A DNA stretch of 8,249 bases, from the NCBI GenBank assembly GCA_903821805.1, contig CAIJNA010000179.1, positions 1-8,249 of the forward strand. Direction: 5' to 3'. Below are positions 1 to 6,605 of the stretch, one piece after another. The translations under genes were made by a program, and so were the position numbers. The notes under the pieces are model-generated. The model was not told where the DNA came from and searched no databases. It saw nothing but the letters and a program-made list of their open reading frames with translations. Source of the DNA: an uncultured Campylobacterota bacterium. Its GTDB lineage: Bacteria; Campylobacterota; Campylobacteria; Campylobacterales; Arcobacteraceae. Each line of letters opens with the position of its first letter. Positions within the stretch are counted from its first letter, which is position 1.

Positions 1-476
1 CAAAAAAAGAATTTGCCATTCTGTTTCAATATTTTTGAACTATTTCTAATCAAATCCTCTAAAGGTAAACTATCATTGTACCTTGCTATTTTGAGACTTT
101 CATTTTCACTTTTAATCACAGAGGATGGATAAAATGGTGGATTAGAGACGATAATATCAAATATTTCTTCATCTTTTGAATCAATATCAAATGAAAAGTT
201 TTTAAAATTTCCCTCAAAAACAATTGATTTAATATTATTTATTTCGCTATTTTTTTTTGTTAGAAAAACAAAATCTTTTTGAACTTCCAAGCTATGCAAT
301 ATAAGTTTTGGATAATTTTTAGCGACCAACAAGCCAAGTATTCCACTTCCGCTTCCTATATCCAAAAGTGATCCAGTAATATTTTTAAAAATCTTTAAAT
401 TTTGCTGGATAAAGTTAAAAAGTGCCAAAGTGTCACTATTGTAACAATATCCATTTTGTGGTTGATACAAAAGCAT
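1..476 (-). CDS. trmN6: TrmN6-like SAM-dependent methyltransferase, 3' end cut by window
   Basis: The minus-strand reading frame stays open from an ATG at 476 to the left edge, giving 158 residues without a stop. It begins MLLYQPQNGYCYNSDT, which resembles the start of the tRNA1(Val) adenine-37 N6-methyltransferase family (YfiC/TrmN). The SAM-binding loop DIGSGSGILG is at about residues 39-48 and the N6-adenine-type motif NPPF at 112-115. By family the protein would methylate A37 of a tRNA in the cytoplasm; the exact substrate is inferred, and another small-molecule or nucleic-acid N-methyltransferase remains possible. The start overlaps the mlaF stop as TAATG and has no clear Shine-Dalgarno, so translation is probably coupled to mlaF. 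A run of nine A residues in the coding strand (250-258) leaves the frame intact. E. coli YfiC is roughly 245 residues, so about a third of the protein is missing here. Confidence 0.8.
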   Translation of the reverse strand, partial: MLLYQPQNGYCYNSDTLALFNFIQQNLKIFKNITGSLLDIGSGSGILGLLVAKNYPKLILHSLEVQKDFVFLTKKNSEINNIKSIVFEGNFKNFSFDIDSKDEEIFDIIVSNPPFYPSSVIKSENESLKIARYNDSLPLEDLIRNSSKILKQNGKFFF

Positions 477-1231
477 TAAATAACACCATCGCTGTCACCA
501 TGAAGGAATTTTTGTACTATATCAACTTTTGAATTCTTAAAATGTTCAGCATCACCATATTCAACAATAACCCCGCCATAAAGCATTGCAAAATAATCAG
601 CTGTTTTAAAAGTTTCTTGTATGTCGTGACTGATTAAAATCGAAGTAGTTTTCATCTCTTTTTGCAATGCAATAATCATTTGAGAGATTACATCACTTGT
701 TATTGGATCAAGTCCAGAAGTTGGCTCATCATAAAGTAAAACTTTTGGATTAAGTATAATAGTTCTTGCGAGTCCAACTCGTTTTCTCATGCCGCCACTA
801 AGTTCATCTGGATTTAAAAAAGCTACACGAGATGCATCAAGCCCAACTAATGTCAACTTTTCCATAACTTCTTTGATTATTGTTTTTTCATCTAATTTTG
901 TATGTTCCCTAAGGGGGAAGGCTACGTTTTCAAACACATTCATACTATCAAACAAAGCACCACTTTGAAACAGAAATCCTATATCTTGACGAATAGCTCT
1001 TAATTCATTACCCTCAAGAGTAGAAATATCAATATCATTATAAAATATTTCTCCGGATGTTGGCTTCAAAAGTCCCACAATATGCTTGATTATGGTTGAT
1101 TTTCCGCCGCCACTTAGTCCAAATATTGCTGTGCATTTTCCTGTTTTGATATCTAAATTAACATTTTTAAGTATCTCTTTTGTACCAAAAACTTTTCTAA
1201 GATTTTGAATTTTTATACAATGATCACTCAT
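476..1231 (-). CDS. mlaF: ABC transporter ATP-binding protein, MlaF type (phospholipid/MCE transport)
   Basis: This is a complete 251-residue ABC ATPase. Walker A GLSGGGKST is at 38-46, the Q-loop Q at 89, the signature LSGGMRKR at 144-151, Walker B with catalytic Glu in VLLYDEP at 164-170, the D-loop SGLDP at 172-176 and the switch His at 202. The GLSGGGKS loop and the ELSGGMRKRVGLAR stretch are typical of the MlaF/Ttg2A subfamily, which energises MlaE and an MCE-domain protein moving phospholipids between outer and inner membranes. The relative in Campylobacter has been called IamA. Its N-terminus overlaps the end of prmC by 8 nt, and a GGAG lies 7 nt before the ATG (1239-1242), inside prmC. 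No mlaE permease or mlaD gene is in the window; they may lie further downstream or elsewhere. The subfamily is well supported; the substrate is inferred. Confidence 0.9.
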   Translation of the reverse strand: MSDHCIKIQNLRKVFGTKEILKNVNLDIKTGKCTAIFGLSGGGKSTIIKHIVGLLKPTSGEIFYNDIDISTLEGNELRAIRQDIGFLFQSGALFDSMNVFENVAFPLREHTKLDEKTIIKEVMEKLTLVGLDASRVAFLNPDELSGGMRKRVGLARTIILNPKVLLYDEPTSGLDPITSDVISQMIIALQKEMKTTSILISHDIQETFKTADYFAMLYGGVIVEYGDAEHFKNSKVDIVQKFLHGDSDGVI

Positions 1232-2051
1232 GTTTAAACTCCACTACAAATCCACGATCAAGTTTTTCATAATCCTTATAAAAGTCTAATTTTGTGTGAT
1301 TGAACTTTGCTATATATTTATTAAGACTATTTTTTTGATCAAAACCCATTTCGCAACACAAAAATTTTATTTTATTTTTAACCGTATTATCTATGATATC
1401 TTTTAAAAGCTCATCACCTTCATGTCCTCCAAATAATGCATTTGATGGTTCAAACTTAACATTCCTTGGGAGCTTAAAATCATTTTGAATATATGGTGGA
1501 TTAGAAATACACATATCAAAATGTTGGTCTGGTACATTCTCGAATAAATCACTTTTAATAAATGTTATTTGATGCTCAACATCAAACTTTTTAGCATTAA
1601 GTTTTGCAAGATTAATAGCATTATCATTTATATCAACTGCAATAATTTGAATATTTGGTATCAATTTAGCAAGAATAACAGAAATTATTCCACTTCCGAC
1701 ACCTATTTCTAGAACTTTTGGATTTTTAATATCTTTAAGAATAAGTTCTGCTCTTTCGACAAGAAGCTCCGTTTCTGGACGAGGAATAAGAACATTCTCC
1801 TTAACAATAAAACTTTCGCCATAAAAACTGGCTCTTGATGTTAAATATTCTAAAGGAAAATCAGTTGCCCTCTTTTTAATTAATTTTGCCAATTCAGTTT
1901 CGCAAGTACACTCTTGCTTATAATTCAAATGAAGCCAAATTGGATTTTTATCCAAAATAAAAAGAAGCAAAATTTCGACTTCTTTTTGCGGAATATGCGT
2001 AACCTCTTTTAGGAGTGGCGCATATTTTTTTATTGTTTGCTCTATTGTCAT
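1224..2051 (-). CDS. prmC: Peptide chain release factor N5-glutamine methyltransferase
   Basis: PrmC (HemK) methylates the glutamine of the GGQ motif in release factors RF1 and RF2, using SAM, which improves translation termination. The 275-residue protein has the expected order: an N-terminal helical substrate-binding domain (about 1-75), the linker PLEYLTSRASFYGESF, the conserved LIPRPETELLVE at 88-99, the SAM-binding LEIGVGSGI at 114-122, an acidic residue ending the next strand (AVDIN, 138-142), and the catalytic NPPYI at 184-188. Length is normal for the family. The ATG shares one base with the cbpA stop (TAATG at 2049-2053), and the end of cbpA offers no good Shine-Dalgarno, which points to translational coupling. 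The gene sits in a string behind a CIRCE-bearing promoter, so it is probably co-transcribed with the co-chaperone. Confidence 0.96.
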   Translation of the reverse strand: MTIEQTIKKYAPLLKEVTHIPQKEVEILLLFILDKNPIWLHLNYKQECTCETELAKLIKKRATDFPLEYLTSRASFYGESFIVKENVLIPRPETELLVERAELILKDIKNPKVLEIGVGSGIISVILAKLIPNIQIIAVDINDNAINLAKLNAKKFDVEHQITFIKSDLFENVPDQHFDMCISNPPYIQNDFKLPRNVKFEPSNALFGGHEGDELLKDIIDNTVKNKIKFLCCEMGFDQKNSLNKYIAKFNHTKLDFYKDYEKLDRGFVVEFKHE

Positions 2052-2926
2052 TAGTTTTGAGGAAGCTTTTCTCTCATCATATCAGCCAAATCAGCTGGGA
2101 GAGCTTCAATAGCAGGCAAAACAATATTCATGGAAACAAATAGATTTCCCATCTCTTTTGTCTTACGGTTTAGAACACCTAGTTCTTTTATTCTAAATTT
2201 TTGACTTTGCTTGGTATTTTGAGGTACTTTTAGAGTTACTGTTTTATATAGTGTTTCAATTTCAACTTTTCCTCCAAATAATGCTGAATACAAAGGAATA
2301 TCAACATTAAGATGGAGATCATCTCCTTCTCTTGTATAACTACTATCAGAAGCAACATTAAGAGTAAGAATCAGGTCTCCTCTTGGGTAGCCTTTAGCCT
2401 GTTTACCTTTGCCTTTTGCTCTTATTTTTTGACCACTCTGAATCCCTTGTGGTATTTGTATGTCAAAATTTTCTCCACCAAGTGAAATATTCTTTTTTCC
2501 ACCCAGAATAGCTGTTTTAAAATCTACAGTTAAACTGGCCTCAACATCTAAATCTGGTTCATAGGTGCCGCCAAATCCTCCGCCAAATCCAGCTCCGCCG
2601 AATCCACCGCCAGAGAAACCTCCGCCGCCTCCAAACATGTTTCGTAAAATATCATTTATATCTACGCCACTCCCTTGACTTCTTGAAAAATCGTGAAAGT
2701 TTTGCCCGCCAAACATACTATCACCATATTGGTCATATTGTCGTTTTTTTTCTTCGTCACCAAGAACTTCATAAGCCCCATTTATTTCTTTAAATTTTTC
2801 TTCAGCCTCTGGTGTCTTATTGATATCTGGATGAAATTTTTTTGCTAAAGTTCTATAGGCTTTTTTTATTTCACTTTGAGTTGCATTTTCGCTAACACCA
2901 AGTGTTTCATATAAACTTTTTGCCAT
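2051..2926 (-). CDS. cbpA: CbpA/DnaJ-class J-domain co-chaperone (type B, no zinc finger)
   Basis: J-domain proteins stimulate the ATPase of DnaK and hand it unfolded clients. The J domain covers about residues 5-68, with HPD at 32-34 and the QYDQYG end. A Gly/Phe-rich linker follows (98-120), then two beta-rich C-terminal client-binding domains (about 125-270). The four CXXCXGXG zinc-binding repeats of true DnaJ are absent, making this a class B (CbpA-like) protein of 291 residues. The frame could be opened further upstream to 3025, but that extension would cover the promoter and part of the CIRCE element and reads as unrelated residues. The ATG at 2926 has AAAGGAT 7 nt upstream and starts MAKSLYETLGV, the normal J-domain start. 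It heads the operon and is probably induced by heat through release of HrcA. In Helicobacter and Campylobacter the homologue is linked to hspR; here it is not. Confidence 0.94.
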   Translation of the reverse strand: MAKSLYETLGVSENATQSEIKKAYRTLAKKFHPDINKTPEAEEKFKEINGAYEVLGDEEKKRQYDQYGDSMFGGQNFHDFSRSQGSGVDINDILRNMFGGGGGFSGGGFGGAGFGGGFGGTYEPDLDVEASLTVDFKTAILGGKKNISLGGENFDIQIPQGIQSGQKIRAKGKGKQAKGYPRGDLILTLNVASDSSYTREGDDLHLNVDIPLYSALFGGKVEIETLYKTVTLKVPQNTKQSQKFRIKELGVLNRKTKEMGNLFVSMNIVLPAIEALPADLADMMREKLPQN

Positions 2927-2932
2927 TTTAAA

Positions 2933-2939
2933 ATCCTTT
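2933..2939 (-). promoter_or_regulatory. Shine-Dalgarno that sets the cbpA start
   Basis: AAAGGAT on the minus strand lies 7 nt before the ATG at 2926. It decides between this start and an in-frame ATG 99 nt further upstream, which would lie inside the promoter/operator. Confidence 0.8.
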
Positions 2940-2995
2940 GTATATTTTAATTTTGAATAAATTGATAAATGCTGCTTAAAATAGCAACAAATGAA

Positions 2996-3025
2996 ATTAT
3001 ACTTTAGAAAATTAGCACTTGTCAA
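2996..3025 (-). promoter_or_regulatory. Sigma-70 promoter of the cbpA-prmC-mlaF operon
   Basis: On the minus strand TTGACA (3020-3025) and TATAAT (2996-3001) are separated by 18 nt. Both hexamers match the sigma-70 consensus exactly, which is notable because vegetative promoters in this group usually lack a -35 box. Transcription would start near 2989, giving a leader of about 63 nt. The -35 box begins in the spacer and ends on the first base of the right arm of the CIRCE repeat, so bound HrcA would block RNA polymerase. Confidence 0.85.
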
Positions 3026-3038
3026 GACTAAGTGCTAA
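3012..3038 (-). promoter_or_regulatory. CIRCE element, HrcA repressor operator
   Basis: On the minus strand it reads TTAGCACTT-N9-AAGTGCTAA. The 9-9-9 layout and sequence match the CIRCE consensus TTAGCACTC-N9-GAGTGCTAA except for the innermost pair, where C/G is replaced by T/A on both arms, keeping perfect dyad symmetry. CIRCE is the binding site of the heat-shock repressor HrcA. It overlaps the -35 box of the cbpA promoter and begins 11 bp after the secA stop. Followed by TTTT on the minus strand, the same repeat could also act as a weak terminator for secA. Confidence 0.93.
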
Positions 3039-3049
3039 TCTTATGATCC

Positions 3050-5665
3050 TTATTTTGCTAATAAGCCTTTTTTAGGTCCACTTACTCCGCAACATTGTTT
3101 GAATTTTTTTCCACTTCCGCAAGGACAAAGTTCATTTCTAGCTACTTTTTTTAAAATTGCTTCATTTTCGAATTCGGCAATATCTTTATTAGTAAAAAGT
3201 TCTTTATTTTCCTCTTCCATTTTATGTCGCAATGCCTCGATCTCTGCTTTTTCTGCCTCTTCATCTCTAAGTCTAACAGTAAATAATATTTTGACGATCT
3301 CTAGTTTGATAAATGCAATAAGCTCAATAAACATATTATAACTTTCTTTTTTGTACTCAACCAATGGGTCTTTTTGATTGTAACCCCTAAGCCCTATTCC
3401 TGTTTTTAGAGTATCCATTGTATACAAATGATCTCTCCATGAACTATCTAAAATTTGCAAATAAAGTATTTTTTCAATTTCTTTTCTTTGTTCATCAGAA
3501 GCTAATGACATTTTAGATTCAAATTTAGACTGAAGAATGTCTAATAATTTAGAAGATATAGCTTCGATATCGTCAGAAGCTATATCTTCTTTCTGAATAT
3601 TAACATTTAATTCTTCTTGTAATATTGCAATCACATGAGCATAATTAAAATCATCAATCATTACAGAATCACTTAACATTGATGCATTATGAATCATTGT
3701 TGAAACATATTCTTTTATATTTTCTTGAATTTTTGAGTCAATATCAAATTCTTTATCTAGCAAGTTGTTTCTAAAATTATAAATAACTTTTCTTTGTTCA
3801 TTTGCTACATCATCATACTCCAAAAGATGCTTTCTACTTTCAAAATGCATCCCTTCGACTTTTTTCTGTGCATTTTCAACAGCTCGAGTAACCATTCCTG
3901 ATTCGATATGCTCGCCCTCTTCAATTCCAAGTCTTGTCATAATATTTGCAATTTTATCACTTCCAAATATTCTTAAAAGATTATCTTCAAGACTTAAATA
4001 AAATTGAGATTCTCCAACATCACCTTGTCTACCACTTCTTCCTCTTAGCTGATTATCAATCCTTCGACTTTCATGTCGTTCAGTTGCAATAATTGCCAAA
4101 CCACCGAGTTCTAAGCATTCCTTTGGAAGTTTAATATCAACACCACGGCCAGCCATATTTGTAGCAATTGTAACAGCACCTTTTTGACCAGCATTTTCAA
4201 CAATTTTTCCCTCTTTTTCATGCTGCTTAGCATTTAAAACTGTATGTGGAATTTTTTTCTCAATAAGTAAATTATGCAAATATTCACTTTTTTCAATAGA
4301 TGTTGTTCCAACCAAAACTGGCTGACCTTTATCGCTATATGCTTTAATTTTTAAACAAATAGCATCAAATTTTTCTCTTTCACTTTTGTAAATCAAATCA
4401 TTCTTATCAATTCTCTGAACCTGCACATTTGTTGGAATACTTACAACATTTAGATTGTAAATTTCTGCAAATTCTGTAGCTTCGGTTTGTGCCGTACCGG
4501 TCATACCTGCTAGTCTAGAATACATTCTGAAATAATTTTGGAATGTTATGTCAGCCAAAGTTTGCGATTCATCTTGTATCTTAACTCCCTCTTTTGCCTC
4601 AAGTGCTTGATGTAATCCTTCACTAAATCTTCTTCCCTCGCTAAGTCTTCCTGTGAATTCGTCAACAATAATAACTTCATTGTTTTGCACAACATAATCT
4701 ACATCTTTTTGAAAAATATAATTTGCTTTTAAAGCTTGATCCAAGTGATGAGATAAACCTGCATTCTCAAGCGAATAAAGATTCTCAACACCGTACATTT
4801 GTTCTGCTTTTGTAATTCCACTGTCATTTATCATTACAGATCTATTTTTCTCATCTACATAAAAATCGCCAGTTATAATTGGTTGTTCATCTGGTCTAGC
4901 TGGTTCAATCTTTTCGCCTTTCATAAGATGTTGAGCTATTTCGTTTGATTTTGCGTAATCACTGCCTTTTCTTTTTGTAGGTCCACTTATAATAAGTGGG
5001 GTTCTAGCCTCATCAATCAAAATTGAATCTATTTCATCAACAATAACGAAGTTGTGACCTCTTTGAACTTTTTCGTTCAAATCATAAACCATATTGTCTC
5101 TTAAGTAATCAAATCCGTATTCATTATTTGTTCCGTATGTTATGTCACAAGCATATTGAGCTTTTCGTTCAGAATCACTCTTAATGTCATTTGTTAATAT
5201 TCCCACACTTAAACCAAGAAAATTATATAGCTTTTCTAATTCTTTTGCGTCACGTGAAGCAAGATAATCATTAACCGTTACAACATGTACACCAAGACCA
5301 GTAAGAGCATTTAAGACAACAGGAAGTGTTGCCACAAGAGTTTTGCCCTCACCTGTTTTCATTTCAGCAATTCGTCCATCGGTTAATACTAATCCACCAA
5401 TCATTTGGACATCATAATGCCTCATTCCAAGAACTCTTTTGCTAGCTTCCCTTGTTATTGCAAAAACATCATTCAAAGCATCATTTGTAGTAATAATATT
5501 AGATTGTATTTTTTCTTTGATGCTTCCAATTGCTTCATGGATTTCTTCATCACTCATTGCGCTATATTTTGGCCCAAGTGCAGTGATTGTATCTACCCTG
5601 TTTTTATACTTTTTAACTTCTTTATCATTTTTAGTTCCGAATAGTTTTCCCAAAATCTTTAACAT
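3050..5665 (-). CDS. secA: Preprotein translocase ATPase SecA
   Basis: SecA is the ATP-driven motor that pushes unfolded preproteins through SecYEG. The 871-residue protein is full length. Visible in order are MRHYDVQMIGG (81-91), Walker A MKTGEGKT (102-109), the DEAD-type Walker B in VDEIDSILIDEART (209-222), the preprotein cross-linking region (about 225-370), AGMTGTAQTEA (386-396), TNMAGRGVDIKL (502-513), the arginine-finger motif DNQLRGRSGRQGD (537-549), the helical scaffold and wing region, and a C-terminal SEC-C zinc tail with C847, C849, C858 and C859. Residue 509 is Val where E. coli has Thr in GRGTDI. The ATG at 5665 is preceded by AAGGA with a 10-nt spacer. The gene diverges from lolA across 54 bp and ends 11 bp before the CIRCE element. 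A perfect inverted repeat lies in the wing-domain coding region (residues about 692-705). Confidence 0.99.
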   Translation of the reverse strand: MLKILGKLFGTKNDKEVKKYKNRVDTITALGPKYSAMSDEEIHEAIGSIKEKIQSNIITTNDALNDVFAITREASKRVLGMRHYDVQMIGGLVLTDGRIAEMKTGEGKTLVATLPVVLNALTGLGVHVVTVNDYLASRDAKELEKLYNFLGLSVGILTNDIKSDSERKAQYACDITYGTNNEYGFDYLRDNMVYDLNEKVQRGHNFVIVDEIDSILIDEARTPLIISGPTKRKGSDYAKSNEIAQHLMKGEKIEPARPDEQPIITGDFYVDEKNRSVMINDSGITKAEQMYGVENLYSLENAGLSHHLDQALKANYIFQKDVDYVVQNNEVIIVDEFTGRLSEGRRFSEGLHQALEAKEGVKIQDESQTLADITFQNYFRMYSRLAGMTGTAQTEATEFAEIYNLNVVSIPTNVQVQRIDKNDLIYKSEREKFDAICLKIKAYSDKGQPVLVGTTSIEKSEYLHNLLIEKKIPHTVLNAKQHEKEGKIVENAGQKGAVTIATNMAGRGVDIKLPKECLELGGLAIIATERHESRRIDNQLRGRSGRQGDVGESQFYLSLEDNLLRIFGSDKIANIMTRLGIEEGEHIESGMVTRAVENAQKKVEGMHFESRKHLLEYDDVANEQRKVIYNFRNNLLDKEFDIDSKIQENIKEYVSTMIHNASMLSDSVMIDDFNYAHVIAILQEELNVNIQKEDIASDDIEAISSKLLDILQSKFESKMSLASDEQRKEIEKILYLQILDSSWRDHLYTMDTLKTGIGLRGYNQKDPLVEYKKESYNMFIELIAFIKLEIVKILFTVRLRDEEAEKAEIEALRHKMEEENKELFTNKDIAEFENEAILKKVARNELCPCGSGKKFKQCCGVSGPKKGLLAK
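3551..3590. repeat. Perfect 15-bp inverted repeat inside secA
   Basis: The plus-strand arms AGAAGATATAGCTTC (3551-3565) and GAAGCTATATCTTCT (3576-3590) are exact reverse complements separated by 10 nt. In the secA message they encode EDIAS and EAISS around a DDI core (residues 692-705), in the less conserved helical wing part. The message could form a stable hairpin with a 10-nt loop. No T tract follows on the minus strand, so it is not a standard terminator. No function is known. Confidence 0.85.
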
Positions 5666-5687
5666 ATTAATTTAATCCTTTTTCATC

Positions 5688-5693
5688 TATAAT
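5688..5693 (+). promoter_or_regulatory. -10 box for lolA
   Basis: TATAAT on the plus strand would start transcription near 5700, about 20 nt before the lolA ATG. No good -35 box is present, only AT-rich sequence, as is usual for this group. It is the left arm of a palindrome with the secA -10 box. Confidence 0.6.
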
Positions 5694-5699
5694 TCCGCG

Positions 5700-5705
5700 A
5701 TTATA
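5700..5705 (-). promoter_or_regulatory. -10 box for secA
   Basis: TATAAT on the minus strand would start transcription near 5693, leaving a leader of about 28 nt with AAGGA before the secA ATG at 5665. No clear -35 box is seen. Together with the lolA box it forms TATAAT-N6-ATTATA, so the two promoters cross each other. Confidence 0.6.
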
Positions 5706-5719
5706 ACTAAAGGATAATT

Positions 5720-6235
5720 ATGAAAGTATTAATTATGTGTCTATTTTTAAGCAATATTTTATTTAGTGCACCACTTGAATTTCAAACACTTAGTAGTGAT
5801 TTTAAACAAATTGTAAAAAATAAATCTGGCTCTGAAATATTATACAAGGGTGAGCTAAAAATCAAAGGCAATGATAAAATAAAATGGAACTACAAAACAC
5901 CTATTAAGAAAATAGTTTACGTAAATAAAAACAAAGTTCTAATAGATGAACCAGAACTCGAACAAGCTATAACGTCGAGCCTTAGCAATGAATTAAATAT
6001 AATAAAAATTATAAACGAATCAAAGAAAATATCACAAAACGAATATGAAAATATGATAGATGGAATTAGATATTCCATTACTATTGAAAATAATATTTTA
6101 AAAACCATTAAATATAGCGACGAACTTGGGAATAAAGTATCAATTATATTTACAAATTTTATAAAAAATAGCTTAATTAATGATGATGTATTTTTATTTA
6201 AAATACCTTCAAATTATGACGTTATAAGAAAATAA
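5720..6235 (+). CDS. lolA: Outer-membrane lipoprotein carrier protein LolA
   Basis: LolA shuttles lipoproteins through the periplasm from the LolCDE transporter to the outer membrane. The 171-residue protein starts with a short signal peptide (Lys2, hydrophobic 3-15). Cleavage is ambiguous: A17 is followed by Pro, so cutting after S16 may be preferred. Cys7 is not in a valid lipobox, so the protein should be soluble. The mature part carries LolA-like features: FQTLSSDFKQIV near the N-terminus, YKGELKIKGNDKIKWNYKTP (43-62), and a late VFLFKIPSNYDVI. It is short and divergent, and the assignment rests on this pattern plus its place opposite secA, an arrangement I recall from Campylobacter. The ATG has AAGGAT 4 nt upstream. 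The stop is only 24 nt before rnpB. LolB is often missing in this phylum; none is seen here. Confidence 0.85.
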   Translation: MKVLIMCLFLSNILFSAPLEFQTLSSDFKQIVKNKSGSEILYKGELKIKGNDKIKWNYKTPIKKIVYVNKNKVLIDEPELEQAITSSLSNELNIIKIINESKKISQNEYENMIDGIRYSITIENNILKTIKYSDELGNKVSIIFTNFIKNSLINDDVFLFKIPSNYDVIRK

Positions 6236-6245
6236 TAATTTTTTC

Positions 6246-6251
6246 GATAAT
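6246..6251 (+). promoter_or_regulatory. -10 box for rnpB
   Basis: GATAAT lies in the 24-nt gap between the lolA stop and rnpB, 8 nt before the inferred RNA 5' end, preceded by a T-rich stretch and no clear -35. It suggests the RNA has its own start rather than relying on processing of a lolA transcript. Confidence 0.55.
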
Positions 6252-6259
6252 ATTCACAC

Positions 6260-6595
6260 AAAGGTACAACTGATAATAGCTTGAATTTATTCAAGAGGAA
6301 AGTCTGGGCTTTAGTGAAGCAAGGTTCCATCTAACTGATGGCTAGAGTAATCTAAGGGAAAGTGCAACAGAAAATAAACTACCATCTCTTGGTTAGAGCT
6401 CTGGAAAAGGTGAAACGGTGAGGTAAGAGCTCACCATGTTTTAAGCAATTAAAATAGTAATGTAAACCCAACCTAAAGCAAGAAAACATTGGTATAAGCT
6501 TCACATTTTTGTGTTTTCGCAAGATTTTTAAAGTGATTTAAAAACTAGATAAATTATTATCCACGACAAAACGCGGCTTATGTTGTACCTTTTTT
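6260..6595 (+). ncRNA. rnpB: RNase P RNA (bacterial type A)
   Basis: This is the catalytic RNA that trims the 5' leaders of tRNA precursors. All universal blocks are present in order: GAGGAAAGTCTGGGCT (6295-6310), AGTGCAACAGAAAATAAACT (6360-6379), a GGTGAGGTAAGAGCTCACC hairpin (6417-6435), AAACCCAACCTAAAGCAAGA (6464-6483), CTAGATAAATTATTATCCAC (6545-6564) and ACGACAAAACGCGGCTTAT (6563-6581). Helix P1 pairs 6260-6270 with 6582-6592 over 11 bp, and P3 is a short hairpin, 6280-6285 with 6290-6295. A run of six T follows P1. The end at 6595 is placed by P1 plus the T run. P4 seems to contain a G-G mismatch. The gene fills the whole gap between lolA and the convergent phosphatase gene, whose stop codon is at 6606-6608. 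Confidence 0.97.
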
Positions 6596-6605
6596 CTAAG
6601 TATTC

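Noticed and set aside
2569..2640. Short tandem repeats rich in CCGCC/CCAAA units
   Set aside because: They encode the Gly/Phe linker of the J-protein, a normal feature of the family, not a separate repeat element.
2927..3025. 33-residue N-terminal extension of the J-domain protein from an upstream ATG
   Set aside because: It covers the -35/-10 boxes and part of the CIRCE element, lies largely upstream of the inferred start site, has no family similarity, and the internal ATG has a good Shine-Dalgarno and the standard J-domain start.
3099..3341. 80-residue plus-strand open frame
   Set aside because: It lies wholly antisense to the conserved SecA C-terminus including the zinc tail; its composition is that of a reverse-strand shadow.
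5405..5675. Two overlapping plus-strand open frames of 78-79 residues
   Set aside because: Both are antisense to the conserved SecA N-terminus, overlap each other, and show no recognisable domain.
5917..6108. 63-residue minus-strand open frame
   Set aside because: Antisense to lolA; the Phe/Ile-rich product is an expected result of AT-rich coding sequence read backwards.
6236..6605. 370-bp gap considered as a possible small-protein or mobile region
   Set aside because: It is fully explained by rnpB: all conserved RNase P RNA blocks and the P1 helix are present.
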